From NCBI GenBank assembly GCA_963744005.1, contig CAVURU010000003.1, positions 3,162,001 to 3,226,000 of the forward strand: 64,000 nucleotides of DNA, written 5' to 3'. The position numbers were made by a program, and so were the translations under genes. Source of the DNA: Palsa-504 sp963744005. GTDB taxonomy: Bacteria; Actinomycetota; Actinomycetes; Streptosporangiales; Streptosporangiaceae. Shown here one piece after another: positions 52,487 to 61,342 of this stretch; the first letter of the stretch is position 1; each line of letters begins with the position of its first letter. The notes below the pieces were generated by a model. That model searched no databases and was not told the origin of the DNA. It saw only the letters and a program-made list of their open reading frames with translations.

Positions 52487-53580
52487 GAGCCTGCTTGAGA
52501 ACCTGCCTGCCGTCGGTCAGGACGTATCTGGATCTTCCCGGGCGTAGTGCGGTGTGTCGTTGAAGTGACGTAAGAGGCTCCTGGTAATCGCTTGGGTGTC
52601 GAAGCCAGCGCGATGCCAGGAGCCTTGCGTGCCGTTCTACTCTGCTGCAGATCGTGATGTCCAGCCCGCTGCTGCCCCCGGCATGGTGGCGTGCCGGTGC
52701 TGCCCGGCGGGGATCTCCCGTAGCCGCCGTGCTCGCCGCTATCCCTCGGACATGACCGGGGCGGAATGGGCGGTCTGTGAGCCGTTACTGCCCGCCCCAG
52801 CGTGGCTGGCCGGCCGCGGCGGCCGCCCGGCCAGCTGGTGCATGCGCGACATCGTGGACGCGATCCGCTACCTGACCCATAACGGGCCGGTGTGGCGGGC
52901 GCTGCCCGCGGACTTCCCGCCCGCGGGCACCGTCTACTGGTGGCTGGATAAATGGCAGGCAGACGGATCGGCACAGCAGATGCATGATGACCTGCGGGAG
53001 CGGGTGCGCGCCGCGGCCGGCCGCAGTCCCCGGCCCAGCGCGGCGATCATCGATTCCCAGTCGGTGAAAGGCTCGGAGATGATCGCCCGAACCCGCCGCG
53101 GCTATGACGCCGGGAAGAAGATCAACGGGACCAAGCGGCACATCGCCGTGGACACGCTCGGGCTGCTCCTGACAGTCCTGGTCACCGCCGCCTCAGCGCA
53201 GGACCGCGACGCGGCAAAACCGCTGCTGTGGAACCTGCGCAAAGCATTCCCCGCCATCAAGCTGGCCTGGGCTGATGGCGGCTACGCCGGCCAGCTCGTC
53301 ACCTGGGCCAGCAGCAAGCTCAAGCCGAAGCTGACGCTGGAAATCGTCAAGCGCCCCGATGACCTGCACGCCTTCAAAGTGCTGCCGCGCCGGTGGGTCG
53401 TCGAGCGCACCCTGTCCTGGATCACCCGCCACCGCCGCACCGTCCGCGACTACGAACGCCAGCCCGCCCACCACGAGACCTACATCTACTGGGCCATGAT
53501 CATCGTAATGACCCGCCGCCTCGCCCGGAAACTCAATCCGCAGGACCAAGACCAGGTCACCTAAGTTCTCAAGCAGGCTC
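52487..53580 (+). mobile_element. IS5-family insertion sequence, 1,094 bp
   Basis: Perfect 16-bp inverted ends GAGCCTGCTTGAGAAC (52487-52502) and its complement (53565-53580) are flanked by a TAA target duplication (52484-52486 and 53581-53583). A single transposase gene fills it. The intact ends and reading frame suggest a recent insertion into the MFS gene. Confidence 0.9.
52629..53564 (+). CDS. IS5-family DDE transposase, about 311 aa
   Basis: The catalytic residues are seen in IIDSQSVKGSE (first Asp), WADGGYAGQ (second Asp) and RRWVVERTLSWITRHRRT (Glu). The N-terminal YPSDMTGAEWAVCEPLLPAP and RDIVDAIRYLTHNGPVWRALP are typical of the group. The GTG at 52629 with AGGAG six bases upstream is the preferred start; one at 52596 would add 11 residues. 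It cuts and pastes the flanking IS. Confidence 0.9.
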   Translation: MPFYSAADRDVQPAAAPGMVACRCCPAGISRSRRARRYPSDMTGAEWAVCEPLLPAPAWLAGRGGRPASWCMRDIVDAIRYLTHNGPVWRALPADFPPAGTVYWWLDKWQADGSAQQMHDDLRERVRAAAGRSPRPSAAIIDSQSVKGSEMIARTRRGYDAGKKINGTKRHIAVDTLGLLLTVLVTAASAQDRDAAKPLLWNLRKAFPAIKLAWADGGYAGQLVTWASSKLKPKLTLEIVKRPDDLHAFKVLPRRWVVERTLSWITRHRRTVRDYERQPAHHETYIYWAMIIVMTRRLARKLNPQDQDQVT

Positions 53581-54778
53581 TAACGGACTCGGCCCGCTTA
53601 TCCGGGAATACACCTTCGGGTTCATCGGCGACCGGCTCGGGCGCAAGTTCTCGATGATCGCGTCCTGCGCGATCGCCGGACTGGTGGTCATTCCGGTGGG
53701 TTACACCTCGAGCTGGCCGCTGCTCATGGTCATCGTCGCGCTGGCCGGGATGGGCGTCGGCGGCGCGCTGGTCACCGCGCCGGTGTACATGGCCGAGATA
53801 TCGCCGCCGCACGCGCGCAGCCGGCTGATGCCCGGCGGTCAGGTAGTGGGCTTCGGCTTCGTGATCCTGGTCGCCTCGGTCCCGGCGCTGTACCTGCTGC
53901 CCCAGTACCCCGGGCCGTTCGTGCTGACCTTCGCGGTCTTCCCGCTGCTGCTCATCCCGGTCATCCTGCTGGCCGTGCCGGAGTCACCGCGCTGGCTCGA
54001 GGCCAAGGGGGACGGCTGGCCAAAGCAGAGGCGACCGTGTCGAGGCTGGAGGAGATCACCCGCCGCTGCGGGCACGTCCTGGCCGAGCCCGACTACGACC
54101 GGTACGCCGTGCCGGAACAGGAAAGGGTGCCGGTCGGCGAGGTGTTCAAGGGCCAGTACCTGGAGCGGACGGTCGTTCTGCTCGCGGTCTGGCTGCTGCT
54201 GTACGCGGGCATCGACTACGGATTCAACTCGTATTCGGGCGTCTACGTGGTCGACAACGGATGGAGCGCGCACAGCCTGTTCGTCATGATCCTGATCGGC
54301 GGCGCCTTCGGGATCGGCGGCCTGGCGCTGAACTCCTTCATCGGCCAACGGGTCGAGCGCAAGACCTCGGTCGCCGCCGCGGGCGTCCTGACGTGCGTCG
54401 GCGCGCTGGTCTTCTACTACTTCCCGCACTCTTTCGCCTGGCTGACCACGGCCACGGCCATCACCTCGATCGCGGCGGCCGTGTTCATCACCAACCTGTA
54501 CCACTACACCGCCTCGGCGTACCCGACCCGGGTCCGGTCGGTCGGCACCGGATGGACCGACGGTGTCGGACACGGCGGGGCGGTAGCCTGCCCGCTGATC
54601 GCTGGGCCCTGTTCTCGGTCACGGCGGGCAGCAACCACATCGCCTGGTTCCTGTGGTCCACCATTGCCGGGTCGCTGCTGCCGGGCTTCCTGCTGCTGGG
54701 TCTCGGGATGAAGCAGAAGCGCGCGGTCCTCGAGGTGATCTCGACGTGACCCGGCCCGCCTGAGCAAGCCAGCAGGAT

Positions 54779-54804
54779 GGCCGCCCGCGGCGTGGCGGGC
54801 GGCC
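54779..54804. terminator. bidirectional hairpin terminator
   Basis: GGCCGCCCGC and GCGGGCGGCC form a 10-bp perfect stem with a 6-base loop between the convergent MFS remnant and the HxlR gene. Confidence 0.6.
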
Positions 54805-54830
54805 GCAGCCCGGGGCGGCCAGGCCGGTGA

Positions 54831-55511
54831 TCAGGAGGCAGCGGTTTCGGCGGGCGCCACGACGGCGGCCATGGTGCCGATCAGGCGGCGGAAGCGCCGG
54901 ACCGGACCGGCCGGGCCGGCGATCTCGAGGTCGCGGTCCGTCCCGGAGAAGATGAGGCCGGTCAGGTCCTGGCTGGTCCCGGTGACGGTGACGTCGGCGG
55001 CCGCGGCCGGGGCGCCGGTGGTGAGCAGCCACTGGCGGCCGTCGCTGCTGATCAGGTAGTCCGCGCCGTCGAGCCGGAAGTGCCAGCGGGCCGGCTCGCG
55101 GTCCCCGCCGGCGAGGTTGACGGCCTGGGTGACGGAGCGAAGCAGGTGCTCGGCGTGCAGGATCTCGCCGGGCTGGGGCCGGCGCCAGGCGTGCTGCAGC
55201 CCCCAGCGGCCGAGCGCGTCGAGGACGGGCCGGAGGTCGGCGCCGGCCGGCGTCAGGTCGTACCAGACCTCCCGCCGCCCCGGGGCACGGTCGGCGGTGA
55301 CCACCCCGGCGTCCTCGAGCTCGCGCAGGCGCTGGCTGAGCGTCTTGGGGGTGATCCCGCCGAGGCGGTCCATCAGGTCGGTGAACCGCTTGGGGCCGGT
55401 GAGCAGATCTCGGATCACGAGCAGGCTCCACCGGTCGCCGACCTGTTCCAGAGCCCGCGCGGTCAGGCAGAAGTGCCCGTAGCTGCGGGCGTTCCTCGTC
55501 ATGGTCCTCAT
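54831..55511 (-). CDS. HxlR-family regulator with SCP2-like C-terminal domain, 226 aa
   Basis: The winged helix (residues about 10-110) has RALEQVGDRWSLLVIRDLLTG and LGGITPKTLSQRLRELEDAG, the HxlR signature. The C-terminal 100 residues (WHFRLDGADYLISS...LTGLIFSG) resemble a sterol-carrier type ligand pocket. Most likely a repressor responding to a small hydrophobic or reactive ligand. It is divergent from a membrane protein gene with an AT-rich palindrome between them, so that gene is a likely target. Confidence 0.9.
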   Translation of the reverse strand: MRTMTRNARSYGHFCLTARALEQVGDRWSLLVIRDLLTGPKRFTDLMDRLGGITPKTLSQRLRELEDAGVVTADRAPGRREVWYDLTPAGADLRPVLDALGRWGLQHAWRRPQPGEILHAEHLLRSVTQAVNLAGGDREPARWHFRLDGADYLISSDGRQWLLTTGAPAAAADVTVTGTSQDLTGLIFSGTDRDLEIAGPAGPVRRFRRLIGTMAAVVAPAETAAS

Positions 55512-55530
55512 AATAATAGTTGGCAGAAAC

Positions 55531-55557
55531 TATCTTAAAAATAGTATCTTTAAGATA
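55531..55557. promoter_or_regulatory. AT-rich palindromic operator between HxlR and the membrane gene
   Basis: TATCTTAAA (55531-55539) and TTTAAGATA (55549-55557) are a perfect 9-bp inverted repeat with a 9-bp centre. Next to it a second pair, TAGTT/AACTA, is nested at about 55517-55532. The AT-richness stands out strongly in this genome. It is likely the HxlR binding site and overlaps the divergent promoters. Confidence 0.6.
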
Positions 55558-55580
55558 TCAGACAACCAGAGGAGGAAGTC

Positions 55581-56328
55581 ATGTACGATCCGCCTGACTA
55601 TCTGTGGGCGATCATCATCACCGGGGTCATCGCCATCCCGCTCGCGACCTGCTTCGTGCTGTACGACGGGGCCACCCGGGCCGGCCTGGGCCGGACCCGC
55701 CCGGCGCTGCTGGCCGGCGGCGCGGCCCTGCTGTTCGGCGGCTGGTTCACCGCCAGCGCGGTGATCGCGGGCCACGGCTGGTACCACACCAGGCTCGGCC
55801 ACGGGGTGCCGTGGATGCCGGTCGCGGTGATCGGCTGGCTCGGCTTGCTGCTGGCCCTGAGCCGGGTCCCGGTCGTCTCCCGCGCGCTGAACGCGGCGGG
55901 CATGGTGAGCCGCCTGGAACTGCCGCACGCCTTCCGGGCCATCGAAGGATCGGCTTTCCTGGCCATGATGGCCCTGGGCCACCTGCCTGCGCTGTTCGCC
56001 CTGCCCGCGGGGGTGGGCGACGTCGCGGCCGGTCTCACGGCGCCGCTGGCGGCCGGCGTACCTGGCTCGCGGCGGCAGCCGCCGGGCGGGCCTGTGGTTC
56101 ACCGCGTTCGGCATGACCGACCTGATCGTCGCCCTGACCCTGGGGACCCTGACCGGCTTCCAGCTGGTCAACGTCACCCCGTCCGGGGCGCCGATCAGCG
56201 AGCTCCCGCTGGCGCTGATCCCGACGGCCGCCGTGCCGCTGCTGTTCGCGCTGCACGTGACGTCGGTCTCGGCGCTGCGGCGACCCGCGCGGCCCGCGCC
56301 CGCCCCGCTCGTGACGGTCTCTCGGTAA
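55581..56328 (+). CDS. multi-pass membrane protein, about 248 aa (frameshift near 56065)
   Basis: GAGGAGGAAGTC precedes the ATG at 55581. About six TM helices are predicted from LWAIIITGVIAIPLATCFVL to the end. The frame changes near 56065, where the text otherwise runs into Arg/Gly-rich nonsense. The second frame gives AGLWFTAFGMTDLIVALTLG and PLALIPTAAVPLLFALHVTS. I cannot name the family. It is divergent from the HxlR regulator and probably its target. Confidence 0.65.
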
Positions 56329-56394
56329 CACGCCGCGGCCGCCGGTCCCGGGCCGATAGTTGTGCGGCGCGGCTGGGTGGTCTAGTTTTCCGGC

Positions 56395-57078
56395 GTGGCG
56401 GCGGACCGGGAGCTGATCGGCGCGGTGCGGGCGGCGCTGCGCGGGGCGGCGCAGCCCGACCAGGCCGGGCCGATGCAGGCGTACATGAAGTCGGCCACCC
56501 CGTTCCTCGGCGTCCGGGTGCCGGTGATGCGCCGGCTGACCCGGGCGGAGGCCGGGCGAAGGCCGTTCGTCACGTCCGCGGACGTGACCGACACGGTGCG
56601 GCGGCTGTGGCGGGAGGCGGACCACCGCGAGGAGCGGTACGCGGCCATCGCGTTGCTGGACACGCCGGCGGCGCGGCGGCTGCGGGAGCCGGCCGTGCTG
56701 GCCACGGTGGCCGAGCTGATCGTCACCGGCGCGTGGTGGGACTACGTGGACGAGCTGGCCCACCGGGCCGGCGACCTGCTGGCGGGCTGGCCGGCCGAGG
56801 TCCGCCCGGTGCTGCTGACCTGGGCCGGGAGCGACGACACGTGGCTCCGGCGGGCGGCCATCATCGGGCAGCTCGGGCGGCGCGAGCAGACCGACCTCGA
56901 GCTGCTCACGGTGGCCATCGAGGCCGCCCTGGGCGAGAGCGAGTTCTTCCTGCGCAAGGCGATCGGGTGGGCGCTGCGGGACTACGCGCGGACCGACCCG
57001 GACTGGGTACGGTCCTTCGCCGCCAGCCACGTGCTGAGCCCGCTGTCCCGGCGCGAGGCGCTGAAGCACCTGTCGTGA
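56395..57078 (+). CDS. AlkD-like DNA alkylation repair protein, 227 aa
   Basis: An all-helical HEAT-like DNA glycosylase. Recognisable parts are MKSATPFLGVRVPVMRRL, VTGAWWDYVDELA (a Trp and Asp that contact the lesion in AlkD) and FFLRKAIGWALRDYARTDP. AlkD removes N3- and N7-alkylpurines without base flipping. The GTG at 56395 has no clear Shine-Dalgarno. It stands alone. Confidence 0.88.
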   Translation: MAADRELIGAVRAALRGAAQPDQAGPMQAYMKSATPFLGVRVPVMRRLTRAEAGRRPFVTSADVTDTVRRLWREADHREERYAAIALLDTPAARRLREPAVLATVAELIVTGAWWDYVDELAHRAGDLLAGWPAEVRPVLLTWAGSDDTWLRRAAIIGQLGRREQTDLELLTVAIEAALGESEFFLRKAIGWALRDYARTDPDWVRSFAASHVLSPLSRREALKHLS

Positions 57079-57209
57079 GCCCGCACCAGGGCGCACGTTA
57101 AGGTTCAGTTCTCCTAGGCGATCAGCGATCGTGACCTGATGATGGCAACCTTGTGCCGGTTTGCGGCGACCCATGGTCGTGACCTTGTTCGCTGCGCGGA
57201 AGGATCGGC

Positions 57210-58485
57210 ATGACCAAGCTGGGCTGGCCGGCGGGCGAGCGGGGCAGGAGGCTGGCCTGGCTCGGCGGGGCAGCAGCGGTCGTCATCGCCCTGGCCGTCG
57301 CCCTGGCGGTGGTGTTCTGGCCGCCGTCAGACCAGGGGCAGCCGGCGGCGGCGCGGACGTCCGACCAGGCCACGGCCCAGGCCTCGGTCGCGCCTGCGAC
57401 GTCCTCTCCGGCCGCGGCGTGGCCGGTCGCCGGGGCGCCCGCCGACCTGTCGACACCGCTGCCCGGGATGCCCCCGGTCAGCGACCCGGCGAACATCTAC
57501 GCCGACGCCGGGGCCAACATGCTCGGCCCGGCGGTGCGCGGGGTGCCGTACCGCATCTACGTGCCGAACAGCGGCGGGTCCACGCGTCACGGTCATCGAC
57601 CCGGCCACCTACCGGGTGATCGGCAGCTACCAGACCGGGCTGCAACCCGCAGCACGTCGTGCCCGGCTACGACATGCGCACCCTCTACGTGACCAACGAC
57701 CTGGCCAACAGCCTGACCCCGATCAACCCGCAGACCGGACGGCCGGCCGGGCCGAACATCGCGGTGGACGACCCGTACAACATGTACTTCACGCCCGACG
57801 GGCGCTACGCCATCGTGGTGGCCGAATCCCGGCAGAACCTGGACTTCCGCGACCCGCACACCTTCGCCCTCGGAGCACCGGATCCACGTCGACTGCGCGG
57901 GCGTGGACCACATCGACTTCGCGGCCAACGGCGCGTACATGATCGCCACCTGCGAGTTCGGCGGCCGGCTGGTCCGCATCGACCTGCACACGCTGGCCGT
58001 GGCCGGTTACCTGAACCTGCCCGGCTCGGCGCCGCAGGACATCAAGCTGGACCCGGCCGGACACATCTTCTACGTCGCCGACAAGAACCACGGCGGCGTG
58101 TGGCTGATCGACGCGGCCACGTTCAAGGTGACCGGGTTCATCCCCACCGGCCCGGACGCGCACGGCCTGTACCCGAGCCGCGACGCCCGCTACCTGTACG
58201 TGACCAACCGGGGCAACGGGACGATCTCGCTGATCAACTTCGCGACCAAGAAGCTGGCCACCGTCTGGCGGATCCCCGGCGGCGGCAGCCCGGACATGGG
58301 CAACCTGTCCCCCGACGGGAAGGTGTTCTGGGTGTCGGGGCGCTACGACAACGTCGTCTACGCCATCTCCACCGCCGACGGCCACCTGCTGGCCAAGATC
58401 CCGGTGGGCTCGCAGCCGCACGGGCTGTGCGTGTGGCCCCAGCCCGGGCCGGTACTCGCTGGGGCACACCGGGATCACCCGGTGA
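57210..58485 (+). CDS. secreted YncE-like beta-propeller protein (several frameshifts)
   Basis: An N-terminal TM anchor (about 14-34) is followed by an Ala/Ser-rich spacer and repeated propeller blades: RIYVPNSGGST; TLYVTNDLANSLTPINPQTG; YNMYFTPDGRYAIVVAES; IFYVADKNHGGVWLIDAATF; and YLYVTNRGNGTISLINFATK. These run in different frames, with shifts near 57580, 57640, 57880 and 58450. Restored, the end reads GRYSLGHTGITR with a stop at 58483. Surface propellers of this type often bind or shield ligands. As written it is interrupted; given the preserved blades, sequencing indels are likely. Confidence 0.7.
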
Positions 58486-58989
58486 CCGCGCGGCCGCCGG
58501 GCCGGGCTGCTGCTGGCCGGCGCCGGGCTGCTGCTGGCCGGGCTGGCCGGGGCAGCGCCGGCCCGCGGCGCCGCCGACGTGACGGCCCGGCTGGGGCCGC
58601 TGACGGTCAGCGCGACCGCGCTGCAGCCCGGCCCCGCCGGGTCGCTGACCGCGACGTTGCTGGTCAGCACGACCGGGCAGGCGTCGGACCAGCTGGACGC
58701 GGCGGTCGCCGCCGGCGGCGCGGTGGCGGTCTACCACCAGCAGGTCAGCGTCGGGGAAATCGCGGACCTGACCGGGTGCGGCACCGAGCCGCCGCCGCCC
58801 GGAGTGGTGAGCCAGTGGCTGCACTACGGCCCGCTGCTCGTGCCGGGACGCTCCGGCGCCCCGGCTCCGCCCGCGGGCGCGACGCTGACGGTGCGGGCTG
58901 GGGCCACCGGACCGCCCGGCAGGACGGTGCCGGTCACCCTGTACTTCGCGCAGGCCGGCGCCATGGTCCTGGACCTGCCGGTCAGCTAA
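58482..58989 (+). CDS. small secreted protein, about 168 aa (frameshift near 58505)
   Basis: The GTG at 58482 overlaps the propeller gene's stop. A signal-like Leu/Ala/Gly-rich segment (GLLLAGAGLLLAGLAG) is in another frame from the start, so one shift near 58505 is needed. After it comes a beta-rich domain (VTARLGPLTVSATALQPGPA, VAVYHQQVSVGEIADLTGCG). No family is recognised. It probably belongs with the propeller gene. Confidence 0.55.
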
Positions 58990-59129
58990 TAGGGGTTATC
59001 GGGTCGGTCGGTGATGCGGCAGACTCGGTGCCTGGTGGCCGCCGGCGGGTGAGCACTCCGGTCAGCTGGGCCGTTGAGCCCTGAAGCTAGATCGTGCCCC
59101 TGCCGGTGACCGGGAGAGCTGTATCGCTG

Positions 59130-60477
59130 CTGGGATGTCGTGCCTGCCCTGGGGTGTGAGCACTGCTGCTATTAGCTCGCTGATGGTTCTCCCGCTGGCT
59201 GCCGTCGTTGTTCTGGTTGCTGCGGGCGGAGGGCTGATGCGGCTGTTCGTGGGTGATGACTGGGCTGAAGATCATCACGATGTCGAGGTGATGGACGAGG
59301 ACGGGACGGTGCTGGCCCGGCGCCGCCTGCCAGAGGGTGCTGCGGGGATGGCCCGGCTGCATGAGCTGGCCGGCGGTCTGCTGAGCGAGGCGGATGACGA
59401 GCCGGAGGTGCTGGTCGGGATCGAGACTGATCATGGCCCGTGGGTGACGGCGCTGGTGGCGGCGGGTTACCGGGTGTTCCCGGTCAACCCGCAGCAGTCG
59501 GCGCGGTTCCGGGCCCGTTATGCGGTGTCAGGGGCCAAGAGCGACGCCGGCGATGCGCACGTGCTGGCGGACATGGTCCGGACTGATTCTCACCAGCTGC
59601 GCGAGGCGGCCGGCGACTCCCCGGAGGCGGCCGGGATCAAGGTCCTGGCCCGGATGCACAAGACGATGATCTGGAACCGGGCCCGGGAGGTGCAGCGGAT
59701 GCGGCACCAGCTCCTGCACTACTTCCCGGCCGCGGTGGAGGCGTTCGGTGACCTGGCTGCCCCGGACACGCTGGAGCTGCTGTCCAGGGCCCCGGACCCG
59801 GTGCAGGCCCGCAGGCTGACCCGCGCCCAGGTCTCCGCGGTGCTTAAGCGGGCCGGGCGGCGGGACATCCCCGCGAAGGCCGCGGTCATCTTGACCGCAT
59901 TGCGAGGCGAGCAGCTCGCCCAGCCGCCCGCGCTGACTGCCGCCTACGCCGCCACGGTCCGGTCGCTGACCGCGGTCATCACGGCACTGAATGAGCAGGT
60001 CAGCATCCTGGAAACCCAGGTGAGGGACCATTTCGCCGGCACCCGGACGCTGAGATCATCACCTCCCAGCCCGGCATGGGCCTGATCCCAGGCGCCCGGG
60101 TGCTCGCAGAGTTCGGCGACGACCCCGCCCGCTACCGCGACGGCAAAGCCCGCCGCAACTACGCCGCCACCAGCCCGATCACCCGCGCCTCAGGCAAAAA
60201 GAGGATCGTCGCGGCCCGGTTCGTGCACAACGACCGGCTGGTCGACGCCCTCAACGCCCAGGCCTTCTCCGCCCTGAGCGCCTCACCCGGCGCCCGCGCC
60301 TACTACGACCAGCACCGCGCCAACGGCCACGGCCACAACGACGCCCTGCGACGCCTCGCCAACCGCCTCGTCGGCATCCTCCACGGCTGCCTCAAAACCC
60401 GCACCCCCTACAACGAAGACACCGCCTGGGCCCACCGCCACCACCAAGCCGCTTGACACGCTAACCCCTGGGATGTC
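59130..60477 (+). mobile_element. IS110-family element, about 1.3 kb
   Basis: A transposase of the IS110 family lies between two copies of CTGGGATGTC (59130-59139 and 60468-60477). The direct repeat fits the IS110 habit of site-specific insertion without inverted ends, but the exact ends are an inference. The right copy lies within the last codons of the SCO1 gene. Confidence 0.65.
59237..60456 (+). CDS. IS110-family transposase (frameshift near 60045)
   Basis: The ATG at 59237 follows GGGCGGAGGG. The N-terminal RuvC-like part has FVGDDWAEDHHDVEV (first catalytic Asp), VLVGIETDHGPWVTALVAAG and SGAKSDAGDAHVLADMVR. The C-terminal Tnp part is SQPGMGLIPGARVLAEFGDD, GKKRIVAARFVHNDRLVDAL and a final region rich in His. 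A missing base near 60045 separates HFAG from AEIITSQPGMG, so as written it is split in two. Confidence 0.85.
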
Positions 60478-61327
60478 TAGCCGGCAGCCGGACGGGCTGG
60501 CCGGCCAGCCAGGCGACCGGGGTGAGGGCCTGGGCGGCCGTCCAGGTGCTGGCGTCCGGGTGGCTCAGGCTGGCCTGGCCCTGGGCATTGAGGAAGCGGC
60601 GCAGGGCCGGGGCCAGCGGGGTCCCCTGGCCGTCGGGGCTGCCCTGGACGACGAACCGCTCGCGGCCCTGGGCGTCGAGGTAGATCAGGGCGTCCTGATG
60701 ATCGACGTCGTAGGTCAGCGGCCGGCCGGTCAGCCAGTCGGTCCCGGCCGGCTGGTCCTCGGCGACCTGCTGGTAGCTCACGCCGAAGTACCGCCAGAGC
60801 TGGGCCAGGACGGCCGGGGTCGCGGTGAGCAGCTCAAAGTTGGCCGGGGCGCCGGTCAGCTGCCGGTAGGCGCGCAGCCGGGCCGGGGTATCCCGGCCCG
60901 GGTCCACGGTCAGCTCGGCGAAGCGCACCCGGGAACCGAGACCGGCGGCCGTGACGGCGCGGTCCATCATGAGCAGGTTCCCGGTCGTCATCGGACAGGT
61001 CTCCTGGCACAAGGTGAGGAAATCGGTGAGCACCACCACCTGGCCGCGCCAGGCGGACAGGCTGGTCACCTGGCCGGTGTCGGTGGTCAGCGGCAGGCCG
61101 GCCACCGAGGCGGGCACCGGCGTGTCCAGCACCGTGCCGAGATAGGCGGACGGCGGGCCGGGGGGCCCCGGGCGGCCGGGACTGCTGGCGCACGCCGTGA
61201 CGGCGAGCGAGCCGGCGGCCAGCGCGGCGACGGCGAGGGCCCGGGCCAGCCGGGTAGCCCGGGACAGCCGGGTGGGCCCGGCCAGCCGGGGTGGCCCGGC
61301 CAGCTGGCCTCGCCGTAGAGCGGTCAT
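60461..61327 (-). CDS. SCO1/SenC-family lipoprotein, 288 aa
   Basis: A signal peptide ends with a lipobox and Cys46 (AGSLAVTAC). The thioredoxin-fold part has the copper site CQETC (Cys107, Cys111) followed by PMTT, and a later His in YDVDHQDALIYLD. These proteins deliver copper to cytochrome oxidase or act as thiol reductants. The N-terminus is unusually Arg/Gly/Pro-rich before the signal, so the true start may be internal. The last codons (ARHPRG) lie in the right border repeat of the IS110 element; the native C-terminus may have been changed by it. Confidence 0.87.
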   Translation of the reverse strand: MTALRRGQLAGPPRLAGPTRLSRATRLARALAVAALAAGSLAVTACASSPGRPGPPGPPSAYLGTVLDTPVPASVAGLPLTTDTGQVTSLSAWRGQVVVLTDFLTLCQETCPMTTGNLLMMDRAVTAAGLGSRVRFAELTVDPGRDTPARLRAYRQLTGAPANFELLTATPAVLAQLWRYFGVSYQQVAEDQPAGTDWLTGRPLTYDVDHQDALIYLDAQGRERFVVQGSPDGQGTPLAPALRRFLNAQGQASLSHPDASTWTAAQALTPVAWLAGQPVRLPARHPRG

Positions 61328-61342
61328 CGTCAGGGCCCGGGC

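Larger units (their letters stand above)
52228..54749 (+). pseudogene. MFS transporter, paralogue 4, broken by an IS and frameshifts
   Basis: The start at 52228 (AAGGAGGAATC upstream) encodes an Ala-rich tail, then LDQLPMQAYHWRFVILAQLF and ERLYPAVSLPNHSFSSLDYS. An IS5-family element interrupts it at 52487-53580. After it come IGDRLGRKFSMIAS, YMAEISPPHARSRLMPGGQV, PESPRWLEAKG, ERVPVGEVFKGQYLERT, YPTRVRSVGTGWTDGVG and a final GMKQKRAVLEVIST, in three frames (shifts near 52404, 54010 and 54600). The shift at 54010 falls in a G5 run. It is a relative of the three intact transporters but lacks their promoter pattern. It is clearly inactive owing to the IS. Confidence 0.85.
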
